From assembly GCA_017439235.1 (NCBI GenBank), contig JAFSJN010000012.1, positions 1 to 50,834 on the forward strand: DNA of 50,834 nt, given 5' to 3'. Source of the DNA: Paludibacteraceae bacterium (GTDB lineage Bacteria > Bacteroidota > Bacteroidia > Bacteroidales > Paludibacteraceae). The stretch's first letter is position 1. Every line of letters begins with the position of its first letter. Shown here piece after piece: positions 22,371-31,732 of the stretch. The position numbers and the translations under genes are program-made. The notes under the pieces are model-generated. The model was not told where the DNA came from and made no database searches. It saw only the letters and a list, made by a program, of their open reading frames with translations.

Positions 22371-25232
22371 TTACCACCAATCCACTTTCTTATTGGTGCT
22401 GCTGTTGCTCGATTTATCGTATTTCAGGTCGGCCAGCATAGAGGCATTCACACCTATGTGGAAGTTATAACTCCTGTTCGGACCGAAGGGCACAAACGAA
22501 GCCGACATATTCCAGCAGTGCAGGTCGCGACTGACATTGATAGTAGGCATAGCCCATTTTTTAGCATATATATCGTACGATATCGTACCGCTCGCCTTCC
22601 ATCCCTTACCTAAGCCTATCGTGCCGGCAAAGCTGAGGTTGTGCGTCACAAAGCCCATCTTATACTGCATCTTGCTCTCGTTGAAGTTGGCTCTGGTATG
22701 CGGCAAATCGCCGTATCGTATGGTGTAGTTGATGGTCAGGCTCCAGGGCACGTCGGTCTTGACATATCCGTCCTGTACCTCGGCTTTCTTCTCGTGGTCG
22801 TGCCCGTTGTCGCGCTTGCCGTTGGTCATCATTCCGTTATCTTGAGCGGTTACAGGATCCATGTTGCCTTCGTCATCGTGGTCGCCGTCGTTGTGTTTCT
22901 TGTCCTTACGGAACCATTCTTTAAACTTCTGCGACGAGAAGGTGTAACTGAACGATGCTGTCGTACCTGTCCAGTGCGGGAAACGACCGTGATGCCAGTA
23001 TTGCTTATTGGTACGCACCGGGTTGCCGTTCTCGTCAAACTCGTACATGTACGGATCCAACTGCGTACTGAGGTTGATGGTGTAGTTGACCTTAGGTATC
23101 TTCAATCGCAGGTTGACGGAGAAATTCGACCAGTTCATCGAGTCGGCAGCAAAGTTATATCCGCCGTTCACCGAGAAGTTATCGATGACGCTGTATACCT
23201 TATAGGCTTCCTTACCCGTGGTGTCTTTGTCGTTGCGCACCTTGACCTCTAAGTTGTTCTGCAATCCGAAATCCAGACGCGCCTGCAGTCCTCTACCTGT
23301 CGACCCGTACATGTTGTGCTCGTAGCGCGAGTACTGCCGCGTGGTGTAGACCGGCTGACCCAAGCTGTCTAATTGCTGCACCTTGTAGCCGTTGGCGTCC
23401 AATACCCACATGCCGTTGTCGTCTTTCTGGTATACCGGCTCGTCGTACGAATCGTAGTAACCCCAGAACTTATCTCCGAAGTCAGGACGGTAAGTAAAAC
23501 TGAGACTCGGCGTCATCACGTGACGGAAACGGTCTACCTTGCCGTTCTTGAACAGTTTACGCGAGGGGATATAGTAACCGTATATCTTGGTACTCAAGGT
23601 CAGCGATACGTTGAAGTCGAAGACATTGTAGAATCCCGTCGTCGTATCTGTGCGCACCGCCTGTACCGATTCGTCCCAACTCTTGCGCTCACGTGTGAAG
23701 TACATGCGATCAGTCATCGTGATGTTGGGTGTTACACTCAGGTATTTGAATAGCATCCAGTTGGCGGAGATAGGTATTACATGCTTGAAACCGGTCTGCC
23801 AGTCTCGCAAGAAATCAGATTTGAAGAACTTGTCCTCGCGTATCTTACCGATAGCTATCTTGGTATTACCCGAATAGCTCAACTTAATCTTCTCATACCA
23901 ACGTTCCTTACCTACGCCGTGCTTGCGCTTAAAGGGGTATACGCTGGTCATATTGACGCTCAGGTCCGGCAAGGTCATCGAGATAGTGGAGTCGCGCGTC
24001 GATTGACTGATGAGCGCACTCATCGACAAGTTCCACGGACTATTGGGGAAACGTTGCGAATAACTGATCGAACTGGATTTGGTGTTCTCCGAATACAACT
24101 GGCTGTTGTAATAACTGTTGATATTGCTGCGGTTGTATCCGCTGGTCGAGAAGTTGACGCTGGCCGAGAAGGTAGCATACGGATTGGCTTTGCTATCCTG
24201 CTGGTGCGTCCATAGGATACGCATGTTGGTAGCTTTGGTATAATCCGGCATCCCACGCTCACCCGTTACATCGGTGCGGTAACTGAAGTTGATATTACCT
24301 CTAAATCGGTAACGCTTCACGTAATGCGACTGTGCATATACGGCCCACGTACCTTTGGTGTAGATATCACCCGTTATCTCCAGGTCCATATAGTCGCTGA
24401 AGGCAAAGTAATAACCTATACCGTTCAGGTACAGACCACGCTGGTAGTCATCACCGAACGACGGCATAATCAATCCGCTCGAATAACTCTTGGTGAACGG
24501 GAAATAACCGAACGGTATAGCTAAGGGCACCGGCACATCACCTACTACCATATATGCCGGACCGGTAGCTATATAATCGCCGGGTTTGACTTTGGCTTTA
24601 GTCATCTTCAGGTAGAAGTGCGGATGGTCGTGCAGATCGCACGTCGTATACCGTCCGCCCGACATCATCATCACGTCCGAGTGCTGCTTCTTGGTCTTCT
24701 CCGCTACTACGTAGCCTTCGCCCTGCTCCGTTACTACCTCACGAATGAAACCCTTCTGCGTCTTGATATTATAGGTCAACTCATTCGATTCGTATTCGTC
24801 CTGGCCGTCCTTGAAGATAGGCTTGCCGACTACCTCTCCCTCTATCGTATCCATGACGCCGCTGGCATATATGAGGTTGCTGTCCAGATTCATGCGGATG
24901 TGAGCCGACGTCAATTCCATATTCTGGTAGTTGACTTTACCGTCACCGTACATGATAGCCATACCGTTACCCATCAATACGATGGAGTCTTTGGCCGTAT
25001 AGGATACCGGATGGTCGATAGAGTTCTTCTTCTTTTTCTTGACTGCTACGCTATCCTGTGCCTGCGCCGTACTGTCCTGTACCAAGGACGTACTGTCTTT
25101 GCGTATACCGAGACTATCGGCAGCCATAGCCAAACTCTCCTTCGATAACGAAGGTAGTGCCTGCTGACCCCAGACGGTTCCAATAACCAGACTGAGCAAC
25201 GCTACTATGTTGATAATCCGGTACTTACGCAT
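22371..25232 (-). CDS. lptD: LptD-like LPS assembly outer-membrane protein
   Basis: A 953-aa outer-membrane protein of the Bacteroidetes LptD/OstA type, which inserts lipopolysaccharide into the outer leaflet. A signal peptide (about residues 1-23, ending V-W-G-Q) precedes a Ser/Asp-rich low-complexity stretch with K-K-K-K-K, an OstA-like periplasmic domain (about 80-230; D-G-K-V-N-Y-Q-N, Y-T-T-C-D-L) and a long beta-barrel with many aromatic strands and a His/Asp-rich loop. The ATG at 25232 is the start: the frame is open to 25268, but that codon (TTG) lies inside the -7 box. It is first in the ten-gene run and has its own promoter, divergent from pheS. Confidence 0.88.
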   Translation of the reverse strand: MRKYRIINIVALLSLVIGTVWGQQALPSLSKESLAMAADSLGIRKDSTSLVQDSTAQAQDSVAVKKKKKNSIDHPVSYTAKDSIVLMGNGMAIMYGDGKVNYQNMELTSAHIRMNLDSNLIYASGVMDTIEGEVVGKPIFKDGQDEYESNELTYNIKTQKGFIREVVTEQGEGYVVAEKTKKQHSDVMMMSGGRYTTCDLHDHPHFYLKMTKAKVKPGDYIATGPAYMVVGDVPVPLAIPFGYFPFTKSYSSGLIMPSFGDDYQRGLYLNGIGYYFAFSDYMDLEITGDIYTKGTWAVYAQSHYVKRYRFRGNINFSYRTDVTGERGMPDYTKATNMRILWTHQQDSKANPYATFSASVNFSTSGYNRSNINSYYNSQLYSENTKSSSISYSQRFPNSPWNLSMSALISQSTRDSTISMTLPDLSVNMTSVYPFKRKHGVGKERWYEKIKLSYSGNTKIAIGKIREDKFFKSDFLRDWQTGFKHVIPISANWMLFKYLSVTPNITMTDRMYFTRERKSWDESVQAVRTDTTTGFYNVFDFNVSLTLSTKIYGYYIPSRKLFKNGKVDRFRHVMTPSLSFTYRPDFGDKFWGYYDSYDEPVYQKDDNGMWVLDANGYKVQQLDSLGQPVYTTRQYSRYEHNMYGSTGRGLQARLDFGLQNNLEVKVRNDKDTTGKEAYKVYSVIDNFSVNGGYNFAADSMNWSNFSVNLRLKIPKVNYTINLSTQLDPYMYEFDENGNPVRTNKQYWHHGRFPHWTGTTASFSYTFSSQKFKEWFRKDKKHNDGDHDDEGNMDPVTAQDNGMMTNGKRDNGHDHEKKAEVQDGYVKTDVPWSLTINYTIRYGDLPHTRANFNESKMQYKMGFVTHNLSFAGTIGLGKGWKASGTISYDIYAKKWAMPTINVSRDLHCWNMSASFVPFGPNRSYNFHIGVNASMLADLKYDKSSNSSTNKKVDWW

Positions 25233-25265
25233 ACGCGTGCGCACACAAAAAGCCAAAATAACGCG

Positions 25266-25297
25266 CAAAGGTACACTTTTTTTTTGATACTGCCAAA
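25266..25297 (-). promoter_or_regulatory. Promoter of the lptD-sufE gene run
   Basis: The minus strand shows TTTG (25297-25294), 20 nt, and TACCTTTG (25273-25266). It lies back to back with the pheS promoter; the two -33 boxes are separated by 44 bp (25298-25341). Confidence 0.88.
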
Positions 25298-25341
25298 TAA
25301 AATTGGAAATTTCATAAATTTTGCCAAAATATTCCCAAAGA

Positions 25342-25373
25342 TTTGCATATGTGAAAAAAAAATACTACCTTTG
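25342..25373 (+). promoter_or_regulatory. Promoter of pheS
   Basis: TTTG at 25342-25345, 20-nt spacer, TACCTTTG at 25366-25373; ATG 25 nt later. Confidence 0.9.
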
Positions 25374-25398
25374 CAGCCCGAAATAGTGATTTGTAATA

Positions 25399-26478
25399 AT
25401 GGCAGATTCGATGCAGGATAAGATTCAGCTCTTGAGACAGCAAGTAGAGCAGCTGAATGCACAGAGTGCCGAGGAATTGGAGGCGCTGCGTGTTAAGTAT
25501 TTGAGTAAGAAAGGCGAAGTCAGTCGCCTCTTCGATGAGTTTAAACTCTTCCCGAAAGAGGAAAAAGCCGTTTGGGGGGCACCTCTTAATGCCCTCAAAC
25601 AGCGTTTCGAAGCGCGTATGAACGAGTTGCGCGAGGCTTTGCAGTCGAAGGTCAACGCCGGTGCTGGAGCCAATAGTGCCGACCTCACCCGTACGCCCGA
25701 TCCTATCGCCTTAGGGGCGCGTCATCCGCTCTCCCTCGTGCGCGAACAGATTATTGACATCTTCTCCCATATAGGCTTTACCGTAGCCGACGGACCGGAG
25801 GTAGAGGACGATAAGCATGTGTTTGCTATGCTTAACTTCGCTCCCGAACACCCGGCTCGGGATATGCAGGATACCTTCTTTGTGGAGAAAGAAGAGGGCG
25901 TACAGCGTCCTACCGACGTGCTCCTACGTACCCACACTTCCAGCGTACAGACGCGCGTGATGGCCGACTTCGCCAAGCAGTTGCAGGACGGCTCGGCTAC
26001 TTCGCTCCGCATCCTCTGTCCCGGACGTGTCTACCGCAACGAGGCTATCTCGGCCCGTGCACATTGTTTCTTCCACCAGGTAGAAGGACTGTATGTCGAT
26101 AAGAATGTCAGCTTTGCTGACCTCAGACAGGCTCTGCTTTATTTTGCTAAGGAGATGTTCGGAGAGGATACCCGTATCCGCTTGCGCCCGTCTTATTTCC
26201 CCTTCACCGAACCCAGTGCCGAGATGGATATCAGTTGTAATATCTGTGGCGGTAAAGGCTGCGCCTTCTGCAAGGGTACCGGATGGGTCGAGATATTAGG
26301 CTGTGGAATGGTTGACCCCAATGTCCTTGAGGCCTGCGGCATAGATAGTAAAGTGTATAGCGGATATGCGTTCGGTATGGGCGTTGAGCGTATCGCCAAC
26401 CTCAAATATCGCGTTAAAGACTTGCGTCTGTTTAGCGAGAATGATGTCCGCTTCCTCTCGCAATTTGAGAGTTGCTAA
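25399..26478 (+). CDS. pheS: Phenylalanyl-tRNA synthetase alpha subunit
   Basis: A 359-aa class II synthetase subunit that, with PheT, charges tRNA-Phe. The N-terminal 90 residues form the tRNA-binding coiled coil. The catalytic part has motif 1 (H-P-L-S-L-V-R-E-Q-I), motif 2 around R-V-Y-R-N-E-A-I-S-A-R-A-H-C-F-F-H-Q, and motif 3 near the end (G-M-G-V-E-R-I-A). It carries an inserted zinc-knuckle-like loop with four Cys (C-N-I-C-G-G-K-G-C-A-F-C, about residue 280), common in Bacteroidetes PheS. pheT is not adjacent: the next gene is a GH30 glycosidase. Confidence 0.97.
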   Translation: MADSMQDKIQLLRQQVEQLNAQSAEELEALRVKYLSKKGEVSRLFDEFKLFPKEEKAVWGAPLNALKQRFEARMNELREALQSKVNAGAGANSADLTRTPDPIALGARHPLSLVREQIIDIFSHIGFTVADGPEVEDDKHVFAMLNFAPEHPARDMQDTFFVEKEEGVQRPTDVLLRTHTSSVQTRVMADFAKQLQDGSATSLRILCPGRVYRNEAISARAHCFFHQVEGLYVDKNVSFADLRQALLYFAKEMFGEDTRIRLRPSYFPFTEPSAEMDISCNICGGKGCAFCKGTGWVEILGCGMVDPNVLEACGIDSKVYSGYAFGMGVERIANLKYRVKDLRLFSENDVRFLSQFESC

Positions 26479-26529
26479 TACCCCAAATCAACAATCATTA
26501 AAATAAATTTTAATCTTAAATCTTCAATT

Positions 26530-28125
26530 ATGAAATCCCCATTCTTTCTGGCCTTATGTGTGGCCATCTTCGCCTCGTGTACCCGCCCGACGGCTGTAGT
26601 AACTGTTACCTCCGCTGCCGGACAACATTGTGACACTGTCGCTCCTCTCTGTTTTGATGCTTCTGCATCCGAAGATGCTATCGTTGTTGACCTTGGGTCA
26701 CCGCGTCAGACGATAGACGGTATAGGCGTCTCCTTAACCGAGTCGTCGGCTTTTGTGCTGGCGTGTATAGATAGTGCACAACGCGAACAGGTGTTGCAGG
26801 AGTTATTCAGCGCCGAGGGTGCCGACTTTGCTGTTACACGCACGCACATCGGTTCTTGTGACTTCTGTGTAGAAGGCTGCTATGCCCTCTGCGAGACGCC
26901 CGGCGATACCGAGATGACGACTTTCACCCTCGATCCCGATAAGGAAGGCTTCGACCCCGCACGCTATCCTTATATCAAAGGTCAGTACGACCTCTATCAC
27001 CTCATGAAAGATGCTCTGCGCATCCGCGAGGACGGCGTCTACCGCGTTATCGCCTGCCCCTGGACAGCGCCCGCTTGGATGAAGGATAACGGACGTTATT
27101 ATGAGCGCGCCAATGGTGTACACCGCGGAGGTGCTCTCTTGCCGCAGTACTACCAGGCGTATGCCAACTATATCTCCCGTTTTATCGAAGAGTGGAAGAA
27201 CGAAGGACTGAATATATGGGCAGTCACTCCCGTCAACGAACCCATGGGTAATGATGGCGGATGGGAGAGTATGGACTTCTGGCCCGAGGCTGAGGCTAAC
27301 TTTATCGGCCGCTACTTGGGTCCTACCTTTGAGCAATGCGGATTGGCGGAGACGCAGATTATGGGCTTCGACCAAAATATCTTTGAGATTGGTCCTTATA
27401 CTGCGGCTATCTATGGTGACTCGGCTGCCAACCTCTATACGCCGGCTATGGCGCTCCACTGGTACGGTAGTACCTATTCCTGCTTCCCTGAAGTGCTGGA
27501 TTCTTTGCACGCTTTGTATCCCGATAAACGTTTGATGCATATTGAGGGCTGTATCGACAACCTCGGATGTCCGGCCTGGACAGGCGTCACCGATCCTAAG
27601 GGCTTTACCGAGTCCGGATGGTTTATGAACGAGAACTTCTGGTGGACCAAATCGGCTACCGACTGGGCATATTCTACGCCTTGGGATAATGGCAATCACC
27701 CTGCCTATTCACCTGTTCACCGCTATGCGCAGTTTATCATCGATGGTATGAATCATTGGCTTACCGGCTTTGTGGATTGGAATGTGGTGTTGGATAGCAT
27801 TGGCGGCCCCAATCACGTCAATAACTTTGCCGCTGCCCCCGTTATGGTGGACTATGCTAACGCTAATGTGTGGTTCACGCCTTACTACTATGTCCTCAAA
27901 CAGTTCTCGCGTTCGATGCGTCCGGGCGATACCGTGCTGACCGTTCGTACGCCGGAAGGATGCCCCTTACATGTGTGCGCTGTGCGCCGCACTAACGGAC
28001 ACGTGAGCGTGAATATCTTGAATAAGGAAGAGGTAGCAATCGCCTTCCCCTTGACCGTGGGACGCTATACCGCTACCGTCTTTGCACCGGCTAACTCGGT
28101 GATGACATTAGATGTAACTCTTTGA
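26530..28125 (+). CDS. GH30-family glycoside hydrolase, lipoprotein
   Basis: A 531-aa secreted glycosidase. Signal peptide with lipobox (F-A-S-C at residues 14-17) indicates lipid attachment. The (beta/alpha)8 domain carries the expected acid/base Glu237 in V-N-E-P and nucleophile Glu339 in H-I-E-G, with the GH30 marker D-G-I-G-V-S near residue 64; a small C-terminal beta domain follows. Family enzymes act on beta-glucosyl, beta-1,6-glucan or xylan-type substrates; the exact substrate cannot be read, though the overall form is closest to glucosylceramidase-like members. Many Cys residues in the first half may form disulfides. No SusC/D pair is near, so it is not in a typical polysaccharide locus. 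Confidence 0.88.
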   Translation: MKSPFFLALCVAIFASCTRPTAVVTVTSAAGQHCDTVAPLCFDASASEDAIVVDLGSPRQTIDGIGVSLTESSAFVLACIDSAQREQVLQELFSAEGADFAVTRTHIGSCDFCVEGCYALCETPGDTEMTTFTLDPDKEGFDPARYPYIKGQYDLYHLMKDALRIREDGVYRVIACPWTAPAWMKDNGRYYERANGVHRGGALLPQYYQAYANYISRFIEEWKNEGLNIWAVTPVNEPMGNDGGWESMDFWPEAEANFIGRYLGPTFEQCGLAETQIMGFDQNIFEIGPYTAAIYGDSAANLYTPAMALHWYGSTYSCFPEVLDSLHALYPDKRLMHIEGCIDNLGCPAWTGVTDPKGFTESGWFMNENFWWTKSATDWAYSTPWDNGNHPAYSPVHRYAQFIIDGMNHWLTGFVDWNVVLDSIGGPNHVNNFAAAPVMVDYANANVWFTPYYYVLKQFSRSMRPGDTVLTVRTPEGCPLHVCAVRRTNGHVSVNILNKEEVAIAFPLTVGRYTATVFAPANSVMTLDVTL

Positions 28126-28697
28126 GATACTTACTCTTGGAAAATATGAGTAGCTGTACGGAGCAGGAGGTTGAACGCCTCCTGCCTCTGGTTAGCGACC
28201 AACGTCGTCAGCAGGCGCTTCGCTTTCGTCACTTGGCGGGACGCTATGCTTGTCTGCAGTCGTACTGTATGTTGCAGCAGTTGATGGAATGCGATACCTT
28301 GCCGCCCTTTGAATACAATACCTACGGACAACCATATTGGCCTGACGGACCGTATTTCTCTATCTCCCATTGTCGCACGGCGATAGCCGTTGTAGTGAGT
28401 GACCGACCGGTCGGCATCGATGTCGAGTCGGTGCGTAAGGGCCGTCTGGAACTTATTGCCCGCACGATGAATGAGCGCGAACAGCAGGAGATTAGTGCCT
28501 CGGCTGATCCGGCTAAGGCGTTTATTTGTCTCTGGACACAAAAAGAAGCGGTACTCAAATGCCGCGGTACAGGTATCGTTGATGACCTGCATAGCGTACT
28601 CTTGCCGGATAAGATAGCCGACCTTTCGTTGCGCACATGGGAACTGTCCGACGCGCAGACCTTGTGTACTATTTGTGAGGCTAATCCACCCGAATGA
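28122..28697 (+). CDS. 4'-phosphopantetheinyl transferase, Sfp type
   Basis: A 191-aa enzyme that moves the phosphopantetheine arm from CoA to carrier proteins. Conserved blocks: F-S-I-S-H-C (about 84-89), G-I-D-V-E-S (about 104-109) with magnesium-binding Asp/Glu, and W-T-Q-K-E-A-V-L-K (about 144-152). The start is either TTG at 28122, whose bases overlap the GH30 stop (TTGA), or ATG at 28146; the longer form keeps the family N-terminal strand R-Y-L-L-L-E, so TTG is preferred. It is translationally coupled to the glycosidase gene, an odd pairing. The 3' end overlaps the convergent DUF1460 gene by 17 bp. Confidence 0.88.
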   Translation: MRYLLLENMSSCTEQEVERLLPLVSDQRRQQALRFRHLAGRYACLQSYCMLQQLMECDTLPPFEYNTYGQPYWPDGPYFSISHCRTAIAVVVSDRPVGIDVESVRKGRLELIARTMNEREQQEISASADPAKAFICLWTQKEAVLKCRGTGIVDDLHSVLLPDKIADLSLRTWELSDAQTLCTICEANPPE

Positions 28698-29538
28698 CGC
28701 GTATGCCGTTCTTGGCGTACTCGCTCAGTAGGGTAGGTTCTAACATTACTTTTCCTCCCCGCATAGAGGCGTGAATGAAATGCCATTCGCCTTGGTCTTT
28801 AGTGGCTAAGGCTACGTGGGCAATGTCCAACCCTTCGTGGCTGTCGATAAAGCAGATTATGTCACCTTCGTGTAGCCATTGTTGCACCTTGTCCGTGCAC
28901 AGTTGTTCTTGCGTGAGGCGGTAGTACGGACCCGACAGCGTCAGTCGCTCTTCTATTTCGCGTATACGCTGCTGTGCGGCGGTGTCGTCTTTGAGGGCTG
29001 CGTAGCGGGTACTATGCGTTGTCATCCAGGAAAAAGTCTGCTCTATCTCTTCGCCCTGCTCCTGCGTTATCTCGTGCATCAGACCAGAGCTCTGCGCCTG
29101 CTGAATCCATTCGGATGTGTAGTGTATGCGCGACGTGTAACCGTTAACCTGCCCGTTGCGGTAACGCAGATAGCGGATGTTACAGCATAACTGATCGTAC
29201 GTGGCTGCGGCTTTGTGGCGGTCGGGCAGGGCATAGCCGTGTAGCGTGTAAGCCCAGGCAGTGCATAGTTCCACGAACAGGATACAGTCGGTCTTGTCCA
29301 GATAGACGCGCAGCGTTTCCGGTTGCTGCTCTAAGGTACCCGCCACATACGGCGTACCTATCATTCGGCGCGCTATAGCCATCATCGTCGAGGGCAGGGT
29401 AGAGTCGCTGTAGGCACTCACCTCGCGACTCACCCTGTCGTAGATAGCCCTGTTGATGCTGTCTTGCGCCTCGGCGGCATAGAGTGCCGGAGCGATACTG
29501 CACAATAGGCAGACTATGAGATAACGAATCGGCTTCAT
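28681..29538 (-). CDS. DUF1460 N-acetylmuramoyl-L-alanine amidase-like protein
   Basis: A 285-aa periplasmic protein with signal peptide (residues 1-22). It matches the DUF1460 family, an NlpC/P60-like papain fold with amidase-like structure. Catalytic Cys is in K-T-D-C-I-L-F-V-E (about residue 85), catalytic His in L-D-I-A-H-V-A-L-A (about residue 240), followed by F-I-H-A-S. It probably trims peptidoglycan fragments. It lies 6 nt after the aldo/keto reductase stop and is likely cotranscribed. Confidence 0.85.
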   Translation of the reverse strand: MKPIRYLIVCLLCSIAPALYAAEAQDSINRAIYDRVSREVSAYSDSTLPSTMMAIARRMIGTPYVAGTLEQQPETLRVYLDKTDCILFVELCTAWAYTLHGYALPDRHKAAATYDQLCCNIRYLRYRNGQVNGYTSRIHYTSEWIQQAQSSGLMHEITQEQGEEIEQTFSWMTTHSTRYAALKDDTAAQQRIREIEERLTLSGPYYRLTQEQLCTDKVQQWLHEGDIICFIDSHEGLDIAHVALATKDQGEWHFIHASMRGGKVMLEPTLLSEYAKNGIRVIRVD

Positions 29539-29544
29539 CCTCTT

Positions 29545-30495
29545 TTATAGCAGTTGCAGGTTGGTGGCCAACTGTTCTACGCTGCTGGCGCCCACTAATG
29601 TCGAGGTTACGCCTTTCTGCGCCATCACCCACGCTAACGCCTCTTGCGCTATCGTGTGATTGGCGGCCTTAGCTTGCTGCTGCAATTGCTGCAGGTAAGT
29701 CAGCAACTCGGGCGTGCGGCGGTCGGCTTTTAGGAAGTGATTATGCGCCATACGCGAGTCGGCAGGTATGCCGTCTAAGTAACGGTCGGTCAGCAGTCCT
29801 TGTGCCAGTGGTGAGAAGGCGATAAAGCCTACTCCCTGCTGTTGGCAGAAGTCGATGATACCTTCGTCTATCGGTTCGCGGTTGAGCAGGTTCAAACGTC
29901 CCTGGTAGATGAGTAGCGGCGCATCGTGCTCGCGCAGATAGGTGACAGCTTGGCGCAGCGGCTCCAGAGGCCAGTTGGAAATACCTATATACAAGGCTTT
30001 GCCTTGACGCACGATATCTACTAAGGCTTGCAGTGTCTCTTCGATAGGCGTATTGGGGTCAAAACGATGCGAATAGAACAGGTCTACATAGTCCAATTTC
30101 ATCCGTTTGAGCGATTGGTCCAGACTGGCCATCAGGTATTTGCGGCTGCCCCATTCGCCGAAAAGTCCCGGCCACATATCATATCCGGCTTTGGTGGAGA
30201 TAAACAGTTCATCGCGGTAGGGTGCAAAGTCGTCCATCAGGTGTCCCCACGTCGTCTCGGCCGAACCGTAAGGCGTGCCGTAGTTGTTGGCAAAGTCGAA
30301 GTGCGTGATGCCGTGGTCAAAAGCATAATGCGTGATAGCGCGACTGCGCTCGTACGGGGCATCAGCACCGAAGTTGTGCCAGAAGCCCAGACTAATCTTG
30401 GGCAAGCGTACGCCGCTCTTACCGCAGCGGTTGTACATGGTGTCCATTTTGGCATAGCGCTCCTCAGAGGCTATGTAGCGGGTGTCCATTCTCAT
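29545..30495 (-). CDS. Aldo/keto reductase (L-glyceraldehyde 3-phosphate reductase-like)
   Basis: A 316-aa TIM-barrel NADPH reductase. The tetrad is visible: Asp in F-D-F-A-N-N-Y-G (about 67), Tyr in N-N-Y-G, Lys in S-T-K-A-G-Y, His in Y-S-H-R-F-D. The cofactor end is G-A-S-S-V-E-Q-L. The pattern N-Y-G-T-P-Y-G-S-A-E and M-W-P-G resembles the YghZ/GPR group acting on glyceraldehyde phosphate and methylglyoxal. Own promoter, divergent from the nitroreductase gene; the two could share redox stress control (inference). Confidence 0.9.
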   Translation of the reverse strand: MRMDTRYIASEERYAKMDTMYNRCGKSGVRLPKISLGFWHNFGADAPYERSRAITHYAFDHGITHFDFANNYGTPYGSAETTWGHLMDDFAPYRDELFISTKAGYDMWPGLFGEWGSRKYLMASLDQSLKRMKLDYVDLFYSHRFDPNTPIEETLQALVDIVRQGKALYIGISNWPLEPLRQAVTYLREHDAPLLIYQGRLNLLNREPIDEGIIDFCQQQGVGFIAFSPLAQGLLTDRYLDGIPADSRMAHNHFLKADRRTPELLTYLQQLQQQAKAANHTIAQEALAWVMAQKGVTSTLVGASSVEQLATNLQLL

Positions 30496-30524
30496 AGTTC
30501 AGATGTTTTAGTTGTTTAAACATG

Positions 30525-30556
30525 CAAAGGTACACTTTTTTTGCCGAATATGCAAA
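30525..30556 (-). promoter_or_regulatory. Promoter of the aldo/keto reductase gene
   Basis: The minus strand shows TTTG (30556-30553), 20 nt, TACCTTTG (30532-30525). Confidence 0.88.
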
Positions 30557-30611
30557 TTTAATTCTTAATTTTTGAAATATAATTCTTAATTTTTAATTTT
30601 TAATTCAAATT

Positions 30612-30643
30612 TTTGCATATCTGCAAATATTTTTGTATCTTTG
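30612..30643 (+). promoter_or_regulatory. Promoter of the nitroreductase gene
   Basis: TTTG at 30612-30615, 20 nt, TATCTTTG at 30636-30643. It rules out a frame extension to 30613. The AT-rich DNA before it (30557-30611) contains repeated TTCTTAATTTTT blocks. Confidence 0.88.
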
Positions 30644-30663
30644 CACTCTCAAATGTTACAGAT

Positions 30664-31164
30664 ATGAATTTTGAAGCCCTTTGCCGTCATCGGCGTTCTA
30701 TTCGCCAATATACCGAACAGCCTGTTGAGCAGGCTAAGTTGGATTATGTTTTGCGTTGCGCTCTTATGTCGCCTTCGTCTAAGCGCACCAATCCTTGGGA
30801 GTTCTTTGTGCTCACCGACCCGGAGCGTATCCGTCCGTTGGCGGGTTGCCGTACGTATGGCAGTGGTATGTTTGCTACGGCTATGGCGGCTATCGTGGTG
30901 GCATTAGATACCTCGTTGACCGATACTTGGCAGGCCGACGGCGCTATCGCGGCGGAGCACCTCTTACTCGCCGCTGAAGAACAAGGACTGGGGGCCTGCT
31001 GGTGCCAGGTCTACCAACGTGAAGGTGCCGAAGCCCTCGTCCGCGAGGTGGCAGCCGTGCCGGATAACCTCACTATCCTGTGCGTCATCTCCCTCGGCTA
31101 CAAGAACGAAGAACGCCGCCCCTACGACTTGGACAAACTGCTCTATTCCAAGATACATCAGTAA
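30664..31164 (+). CDS. Nitroreductase family protein
   Basis: A 166-aa FMN-dependent oxidoreductase of the short nitroreductase type. Conserved N-terminal R-R-S-I-R-Q-Y (about 9-15), A-P/S-S-S-K-R-T-N-P-W-E-F block (about 36-46), and C-terminal G-L-G-A-C-W-C-Q-V-Y and I-S-L-G-Y-K-N-E. Substrate not predictable. The ATG at 30664 lies 20 nt after the -7 box; an upstream start at 30613 would sit in the -33 region. Monocistronic, followed by an unrelated small gene. Confidence 0.92.
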   Translation: MNFEALCRHRRSIRQYTEQPVEQAKLDYVLRCALMSPSSKRTNPWEFFVLTDPERIRPLAGCRTYGSGMFATAMAAIVVALDTSLTDTWQADGAIAAEHLLLAAEEQGLGACWCQVYQREGAEALVREVAAVPDNLTILCVISLGYKNEERRPYDLDKLLYSKIHQ

Positions 31165-31249
31165 TCTGTATATTGCATAGAGAACCGTCACTCTCCAAAC
31201 GGGGCAAAACCTATGAAGCCGTAAGAGTAGGAAAAATCGAACTAATACA

Positions 31250-31732
31250 ATGAAACAATCTTTATTTGTAACTATCGCATTTGTGTTTGCAATGCTTTTT
31301 GTTACACCAGTAAATGCTCAACGATTAGAGAAGCAAGATTCGTATTATACATACGGAGGTCGTGTTATCGAGAAATCCGAGATTTCGTCATTTCTTAAGA
31401 AAAATTGTCAAGAAGCTTATGAACAGTACCATAATAAACAACTCAAGATAGGTTGGGGAGTTTGTGTACCTTCAATGGCGATACTTGTAAGCGGAGCGAT
31501 AATGTCTTTTTCTGGTGGTAATAGTGCTATCGTTTATACTGGTATTGGATTTGGTGTTGCAGGAGCTGTTGGCATATTAACATCTGTTCCATTCCTTTCT
31601 ATCGGATATGACAAACGTAGGGGCACCTGTGCGGTCTTCAATAACTACTGTGCAAAAAAAAGAGCAGATGCTTCAATCATATTTGATCTCAAAATGGGAC
31701 CGCAATCTTTAGGCTTGGCAGTAAATTTCTAG
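31250..31732 (+). CDS. Hypothetical membrane/secreted protein, 160 aa
   Basis: Unrecognised. Residues 1-23 look like a signal peptide (ending V-N-A-Q); two further hydrophobic, Gly-rich segments (about 70-90 and 96-118) follow, then K-K-R-A-D-A and a beta-like C-terminus ending in Phe, as in some outer-membrane proteins. Codons are AT-richer than those of neighbours, hinting at a recently gained gene. No promoter of the standard form was found upstream. A long repeat-rich gap follows. Confidence 0.65.
   Translation: MKQSLFVTIAFVFAMLFVTPVNAQRLEKQDSYYTYGGRVIEKSEISSFLKKNCQEAYEQYHNKQLKIGWGVCVPSMAILVSGAIMSFSGGNSAIVYTGIGFGVAGAVGILTSVPFLSIGYDKRRGTCAVFNNYCAKKRADASIIFDLKMGPQSLGLAVNF

Noticed and set aside
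25233-25268. Longer LptD start at TTG 25268
   Set aside because: The codon lies inside the -7 box; transcription begins downstream of it.
26803-27699. 298-codon minus-strand frame over the GH30 gene
   Set aside because: Antisense to an intact glycosidase with both catalytic Glu.
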